A stretch of 64,000 nucleotides of DNA from Eulemur rufifrons. Its lineage: Eukaryota; Chordata; Mammalia; Primates; Lemuridae. Below the pieces are notes generated by a model that saw only the letters and a program-made list of their open reading frames with translations, did not search any database and was not told where the DNA came from. The stretch covers positions 49,707,501 to 49,771,500 of the forward strand of contig NC_090990.1 in assembly GCF_041146395.1 (NCBI RefSeq), written 5' to 3'. Positions 58,850-64,000 of this stretch are shown one piece after another; within the stretch, counting starts at the first letter, position 1, and each line of letters begins with the position of its first letter. Made by a program: the position numbers and the translations under genes.

Positions 58850-59055
58850 GGAGGCAGGATGGTTATGGTCAAATCCCAGATCTGTTAACTAGCTGTGTGA
58901 TCATGAGCATATCAGTAAACCTCTCTGAGCCTTGATTTCTTCATCTTTAAAGTGATTACCTCCTAAGGGTGTTGTGTAGCTCCAAGGCAGTAGCATACAT
59001 AAACACATTTTATAAACTCTAAAGAGCTATATAAATGTAAGTTATGTTATTAACA
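58850..59055 (+). repeat. MIR SINE
   Basis: 'atcccagatctgttaactag', 'aaacctctctgagccttgat' and 'taaagagctatataaatgta' follow MIR order. Confidence 0.8.
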
Positions 59056-59843
59056 CTATTACTTTGGGCTCATTGCATGAAAGGGTCCTTGGAGATCCCC
59101 ATATTTTGATTTCTTATTTTGCCTCTTTAAACATAAGCCATAGCTGTGTTCATATTTTGGAACTAGTTTAGCATGTATGTATTGAGTGCTTAAAAGTTTG
59201 GAGATTATGGAATCATGATTCTACTTAAATTCCTGGTATGAAGTAACATTTTTTAAAGCTTGAATGAGATCCTTTGTCCTGTCCAAAGCTGTCAGAATGT
59301 TGGCTGTTTTTGTTCTCCTGCAATAAAATGGAAGTAGTATGAAATGGAAACCTACTTGTGAAATTTCAAACACCTTTGTTTACTCTTGGTCACTAACCAT
59401 GTTTGTACTTGTAACAAACAATGATTAATACTGTTAACTGAAGTTTAAGTGGCACCTGAGTGAGTGAACTTACTTTGTTTTATTCCCCATTCTTGTCATT
59501 TAGCAGTTTTTGTTCTAGTGAGGAAATAGAATCTGCTTAGTAGGGTCTAGATTCAGGTTCCAGTTGCCACTTGCCATATGCCTTTAAGAAACTCACTTAA
59601 CTACTCTGACTTGCAGTTTGTTTATTTGAAGAAAAACTGAGGCTACTAAAACTTATCCCCAAATGTAATTGTGGGGATTAAGGAAATGATACGTATGCCT
59701 GCAATTTCTTTACCTATTAGGAAGGTTAATTATGCTATTGATGGAGGCAATTTCCACTAAAGTCCTTGCAAACAGTATCTTGAGACACAGGAGTGAGAGG
59801 CTACTCAAAATAGCCTTACCTTCTTTCTCCTTTTTTTCTGTAG

Positions 59844-60107
59844 GTAGTTCTTCATTTGCCAGCAAACCCACCACACCAACTGGATTGGGTGGAGGATTTC
59901 CGCCTCTCAGCTCGCCACAGAAAGCATCTCCCCAGCCCATGGGTGGAGGGTGGCAACAGGGAGGTGGCTACAGCTGGCAGCAGCCACAGCCTAAGCCTCA
60001 GCCCAGCATGCCCCACTCGTCTCCCCAGAACCGACCCAACTACAACGTGAGCTTCTCCGCCATGCCTGGGGGCCAGAACGAACGTGGGAAAGGATCAGCT
60101 AATTTGG
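59844..60107 (+). CDS. DNAJC6: Auxilin coding exon 15 of the window (Gly/Pro/Gln-rich region)
   Basis: A 264-base exon, phase 1 at both ends, encoding residues 673-760. It is strongly biased: TPTGLGGGFPPLSSPQ, MGGGWQQGGGYSWQQPQPKP, then NYNVSFSAMPGGQNERGKG. Two Trp residues sit in Gly/Gln context. The region is predicted by composition to be disordered and precedes the J domain. The acceptor is a long T/C tract ending tctgtag and the donor is gtaagg. The open frame runs on past the donor to a stop at 60212-60214, so a transcript retaining this intron would gain about 35 residues; I regard that as incidental. Confidence 0.95.
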
Positions 60108-60334
60108 GTAAGGATGGTGGAATGGGACCCAGCTATAGGGTGGCCGTCAGTGTTGTCTCACTGCCTGGGTTTGAATGTCTGAAGAAGACAGAAAACAATT
60201 CCAGTAGTTTCTGAGGCAATCTTATAGAGACACACCATGACCTCTGCCCCCAGTGCTATACCTGGAGCATCCTGGGTTTACCATGCTCCTAACGTTTATA
60301 CTGTTTTGTGACTGCTGGCTCGCTTGTCTGTCTG

Positions 60335-60445
60335 TCTCCAGACTGGAACTGGACAGAAGGCAGGGACTATGTCTTATTGCCATGTCACATTAGCGCCTAG
60401 CATAGTGCTTGGCGTAGAGTGGGCACTACATGAATTTTGAATGGA
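60335..60445 (+). repeat. L2 3' end
   Basis: 'ggacagaaggcagggactat', 'gcctagcatagtgcttggcg' and 'ggcactacatgaattttgaa' match the L2 3' end. Confidence 0.7.
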
Positions 60446-60879
60446 TGTGAGCGGAGACGTGGAGGAATTTAAAGTTGTTATTCCTTTGGAAGAGGGGGTG
60501 GAAGAGAAATGCTGGGGACCTTTCAAGCACTGTGCTCAGATTTGCCCTTGGATCCCAATTAGCAGAGTAACTACGTCTTGGACGTTTGGTCTACCTTATG
60601 CTCTGGTTGGTGGATTCCTGACATCAGTGGGGCACCTGTGAACACCTGAGGCTGGAGGACATTCTGGATGGGATTCTTGACAGTGAATAAACAATAATGT
60701 ATTTTGCATAGCAGGATGGTTAGATTTCAGTTTATTAAAAGCCTGTTTTGGTACATTTCACATTCATTTGATTAATTCATACCCTTAATTCAGTTGATGA
60801 ATTCATCATACACAATGAGGGAACAGGCCTTTCTCCGTATGGAACATGGAAAAGGCAATTCTACTCTTCCTAATAGCAG

Positions 60880-60938
60880 CAGCTAACGTTTATTGAGTGC
60901 TTACTATATGCCAGGTGCTATCCTAAGCATTTTTCATG
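60880..60938 (-). repeat. MIR SINE, antisense, piece 1
   Basis: 'agtgcttactatatgccagg' and 'tgctatcctaagcatttttc' are antisense MIR, interrupted by a MER2 element. Confidence 0.8.
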
Positions 60939-61238
60939 TACAGTCATCCCCCTCTTGTCTACAGTTTTATCTTCTGCAGATTCAAGTTACCCACGGTCAG
61001 CCTAAAATCTCATGATGAAATTTCCCACCATCCCACTCTGCCCTGCCTGGGATGCAAATCATTCCTTTGTCCAGCGTATCTATGTTGTATCTGCTACCCA
61101 CCTGTTAGTCACTTAGTAGCTGTCTAAGATTTAAAAATCCCATAATACTGTATATATAGCGTCCAGTACTATCCGAGGTTTCAGGCATCCACTAAGGGTC
61201 TTGGAATGTATCCCCTGTAGATAAGAGGGACTCCTGTA
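60939..61238 (+). mobile_element. MER2 (non-autonomous Tigger-family DNA transposon)
   Basis: Starts CAGTCATCCCC after TA and ends GACTCCTG before TA, keeping the TA target duplication on both sides (60939-60940 and 61237-61238). The interior matches the ends of the larger Tigger at 1811-2478, for example 'ttagtcacttagtagctgtc' and 'ttggaatgtatcccct'. Confidence 0.9.
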
Positions 61239-61505
<267 letters not shown>

Positions 61506-61650
61506 GCCCACGTTGTAGATGGGGAATCTATGACACCAGATTGATAAAGTAATTTCCTAAGTTCATATGGCTTATAAGCAACAGAGCCAGGATTTGAACC
61601 CTGGCAATCTGGCTCCAGAACCCCTGATCTTAACTGCCACACACTACTGG
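61506..61650 (-). repeat. MIR SINE, antisense, piece 3
   Basis: 'gtagatggggaatctatgac', 'aacagagccaggatttgaac' and 'tctggctccagaacccctga' complete the MIR of 60880-60938. Confidence 0.8.
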
Positions 61651-62039
61651 CTATGACACTGGTGCCTTCTCACAACACCTACGTGTAGGAATTCAATTGT
61701 TAGGAACATGTAACGTCATGCCTGTTCTTTGACTAGCAGGGGTATTCCCTGCATAATTCCATAGAGTCATGTGATTCCCTTCTATTTTTATTTTGAGATA
61801 TGGAGTGACTTTAATCAGCAAATGTTTATGGAGCATCTTCAGTATAGAAAACACTACGCAGCAGCAAACAAGAAAGACAAAATCTCTAATCTCAGAGCAC
61901 TTCGATTGCAGCGAGTGTGTGTCTAGAATGTCTTGCAGCATAGAGATGGCAAATGGATTTCAACTTAGAAACTGATTTTGGTCGATTGGCATTGACTGCG
62001 TAGACTACTGTGTTTTGGTTCTATTTTGTTTTAATTTAA

Positions 62040-62275
62040 CAAACATTGAGATAGCCAGTCACCCTTCTAAGCACTTAAAATGTTAACCCATTTATTTTCC
62101 ACAACAACCCTATGAGGTAAGTAATATTATTAATACCATCCCCATTTTACAGACAGGGAAATTGAGGCATAGGGATGGTAAGTAACTTGCCCAAGGTCAC
62201 ATCGCTGGTAAGTTACAGAGATGAAATTTAAACGTGCGGATTCTGGATCTGGAGTCTTTGCTGTTGGCCACCACG
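62040..62275 (-). repeat. MIR SINE, antisense, nearly full-length
   Basis: 'aacaaccctatgaggtaagt', 'ccattttacagacagggaaa', 'taacttgcccaaggtcacat' and 'cggattctggatctggagtc' give a near-complete MIR. Confidence 0.9.
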
Positions 62276-62529
62276 CTAGAGGCAAACAGACAGATAAGGA
62301 CTGTGAGGCTACAGCCAGACTTGGAGGCAAAGAACACTATGATTAGCTAAAACTATCACCTGGGTGTGGGCAGGGAAGCAGTAGCGTGCATAGGTTTCAA
62401 GTACCAAAACCCAGGTTCTAGTTCCATCACTGATACTAATTATTCATGATGGGGGGCGATCATAAGTATCCTCATCTAAAAAGAAGGTGCAGTGGAAATG
62501 GAATCAGATGTAAGTTAATGATTCAACCT

Positions 62530-62720
62530 CCAGTCCTAGCCTTGTCATGTTCATATATTTAATATATGATTCTGGACAGAGCTCTTAAGTTCTCCAGACT
62601 TTGTCTTCCTCATCTGTAAAATGGGCATAAGAGTCTCTTACCCTACTCACAGGGTAAGTGTGAAGGTTAAGGGGTTTAATGCATGTAAAAACACCTAGAA
62701 GACTCTAAGTGCTATGGGAT
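62530..62720 (+). repeat. MIR SINE
   Basis: 'tcctcatctgtaaaatgggc', 'cagggtaagtgtgaaggtta' and 'gaagactctaagtgctatgg' match MIR. It ends about 60 bases before the last exon. Confidence 0.8.
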
Positions 62721-62781
62721 ATCGATACTATGTTGTGTTTAAGGATAAAAACTATAATGATTTTCAAAAATTATATTGCAG

Positions 62782-62924
62782 AAGGGAAACAGAAAGCAGC
62801 TGACTTTGAAGACCTACTCTCGGGTCAAGGTTTCAATGCTCACAAAGACAAAAAGGGGCCTCGAACAATAGCTGAGATGAGAAAGGAGGAAATGGCTAAG
62901 GAAATGGACCCTGAGAAATTAAAG
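62782..62924 (+). CDS. DNAJC6: Auxilin coding exon 16 of the window (last before the J domain)
   Basis: Encodes residues 761-808: EGKQKAADFEDLLSGQGFNA, then HKDKKGPRTIAEMRKEEMAK and EMDPEKLK. DLL at 771-773 (FEDLLSGQGF) is a clathrin-box-like motif just before the J-domain region, and RTIAEMRKEEMAKEMDPEKLK is the charged helix that leads into it. The donor gtgagt is phase 0. Human auxilin (913 residues, short form) continues for about 92 more residues with the HPD-containing J domain, which is not in this window. 808 plus 13 plus 92 agrees with that length. The acceptor ttatattgcag has a poor pyrimidine tract. Confidence 0.95.
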
Positions 62925-63018
62925 GTGAGTGAGCCCCTGGCTCAGTGTGATTATTCTATAGGACAAGGTCTTGTGACAAAGTCATATGTGTGGAGCCATC
63001 AGCATGAGACTAACCTAT

Positions 63019-63386
63019 TGCCTTAGTCCATTCAGGCTGCTATATCAAAATGCCATAAATTGGGTAGCTTAGGAACGAGAGAAATTTATTTCTCACAGTT
63101 CTGGAGGCTGGGAAGTCCAAGGTCAAGGTGTCAGCAGATTCAGTGTCTGGTGAGGACCCTCTTCCTTGTTCATAGACTGTGGTCTTTTCCCTGTGTCCTC
63201 ACATGGCAGAAGATGAGAGAGATCTTACCCAGGCTTCTCTCATAGGGACACTAATCCCATGTATAAGGGCTCTGCCCTCCTGATCTAATCTCCACCCAAA
63301 GGCCCCAACCTCCTAATACCACCACCTTGGGGGTTAGAATTTCAACATATGAATTCTGTGGGGACACACACAGTCAGACCATAGCA
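63019..63386 (-). mobile_element. MST-type MaLR LTR, antisense (solitary)
   Basis: Third MST copy, with 'aatttatttctcacagttct', 'gaggctgggaagtccaaggt', 'cctcacatggcagaagatga' and 'aattctgtggggacacacac'. It begins TG and ends CA; flanking 5-mers cctat and cttac agree at three positions. Confidence 0.88.
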
Positions 63387-63520
63387 CTTACAGAAAGCAC
63401 TGTCTTAGCTTTCTGGAAATCACTATATTTCGGTTGATTCTGCAGCTATGATTTGAAGACAGCCTTGTCCTTTAATAGCAAAGTAGCTTTGGAGAGAGTT
63501 GCACATGCTGTTTAATTTCT

Positions 63521-63612
63521 TTAATAAAATAAATTTTTTCATTTTATTAGATTTAATATTTATTTTTAATATTTATAAATTTTTATTTTATAGATTTAAT
63601 AAAATAAATTTT
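63521..63612. repeat. A/T-rich stretch with a 17-base direct repeat
   Basis: ttaataaaataaatttt occurs at 63521-63537 and again at 63596-63612, with a related 'attttat(t)agatttaat' unit repeated between. Confidence 0.85.
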
Positions 63613-64000
63613 ATTCCATGGTATAGCAACTAGATTTCCTTTGTTTGCTGTTCAGATGAGCAATGGCACACTTTAAGGGTGATTTTGTTATTCAGATGGC
63701 ATTCACATTCTAAAGATAAATCATTAGAGATTTTCTCTTGCTGCCTTGAGAGCTTTTTATCAGATTAGATTGACTGAAGCCACCAGGATCTTTTCTCTGC
63801 AGATAGAGAGAGAAATATTTATGTCCCCAGGAATTACCAACTCCTGTAACATTAGACCTGGAGGCCTGGGAAGGTGGAGGAGAGGAAGGCCGAGGGAAGT
63901 GTGGATCCTGGCTTCCCCAGTGCCTCTCCACTTTTAACCAGATTATCTGTCTTTGATTCTGGGGGCCTAGGAGAGATTTGATTTTGGGGGAAAAAGTATG

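Larger units (their letters stand above)
62925..64000 (+). other. DNAJC6: DNAJC6 intron (5' part) after the last exon in the window
   Basis: Starts with gtgagt. Holds an antisense MST-type LTR (63019-63386) and an A/T-rich stretch with a 17-base direct repeat (63521-63612). The last 300 bases are unassigned. Confidence 0.85.

Overview
This window is nuclear DNA of a primate. It carries one protein-coding gene on the + strand: DNAJC6, encoding auxilin, the brain-enriched J-protein that recruits HSC70 to strip clathrin from coated vesicles. Sixteen consecutive coding exons lie between 21578 and 62924. All have GT-AG boundaries, and together they join into an open frame of 814 codons (808 counted from the ATG at 21595). 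The frame ends cleanly at a phase-0 donor at 62924. The upstream first exon(s) with the promoter, and the exons for the C-terminal J domain, lie outside the window, so both ends of the gene are missing.

The interspersed repeats point to a strepsirrhine, probably a lemur. Several Alu copies carry the 'cttgctcttgctcaggct' form of the left arm. Two L1 3' ends (about 5462-5921, antisense; 25130-25545, sense) match the strepsirrhine L1 tail ending in 'acttttgtaccccc' followed by an A-rich tail. Older layers shared by placental mammals are also present: MIR, L2, L1M, MaLR LTRs, Tigger/MER2, MER20, MER5A and a CR1/L3 fossil. I cannot name the species.

Layout. 1-21577 is the 3' part of a long intron, packed with fossils; it includes a Tigger element with a recognisable transposase N terminus, a MIR split by an MST LTR, an Alu pair and a long L1. 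21578-23083 holds three clustered exons that begin the PTEN-like domain. 23084-36950 contains two large introns around the exon that ends in the PTP-loop His-Cys. 36951-42497 holds the rest of the PTEN-like and C2 region in six exons. 42417-62924 holds seven exons: six symmetric phase-1 exons, then the last one before the J domain. They encode the flexible clathrin/AP2-binding region, rich in DPF, DLL and DLF motifs, Gly, Pro and Gln. 62925-64000 is intron with an MST LTR.

How the parts work together (family knowledge): the PTEN/C2-like half binds phosphoinositide membranes but looks catalytically dead, because the loop lacks its arginine. The flexible half grips clathrin and AP2. The J domain, beyond the window, stimulates HSC70. 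I found no tRNA, rRNA or snRNA gene, no CRISPR array, no second protein-coding gene and no undescribed biological system. The points worth a second look are the exon-phase modularity, nested repeats with visible target-site duplications, a tandem-unit difference between two L1 tails, a CR1/L3 fossil, and a few unique intronic segments that could be conserved enhancers.
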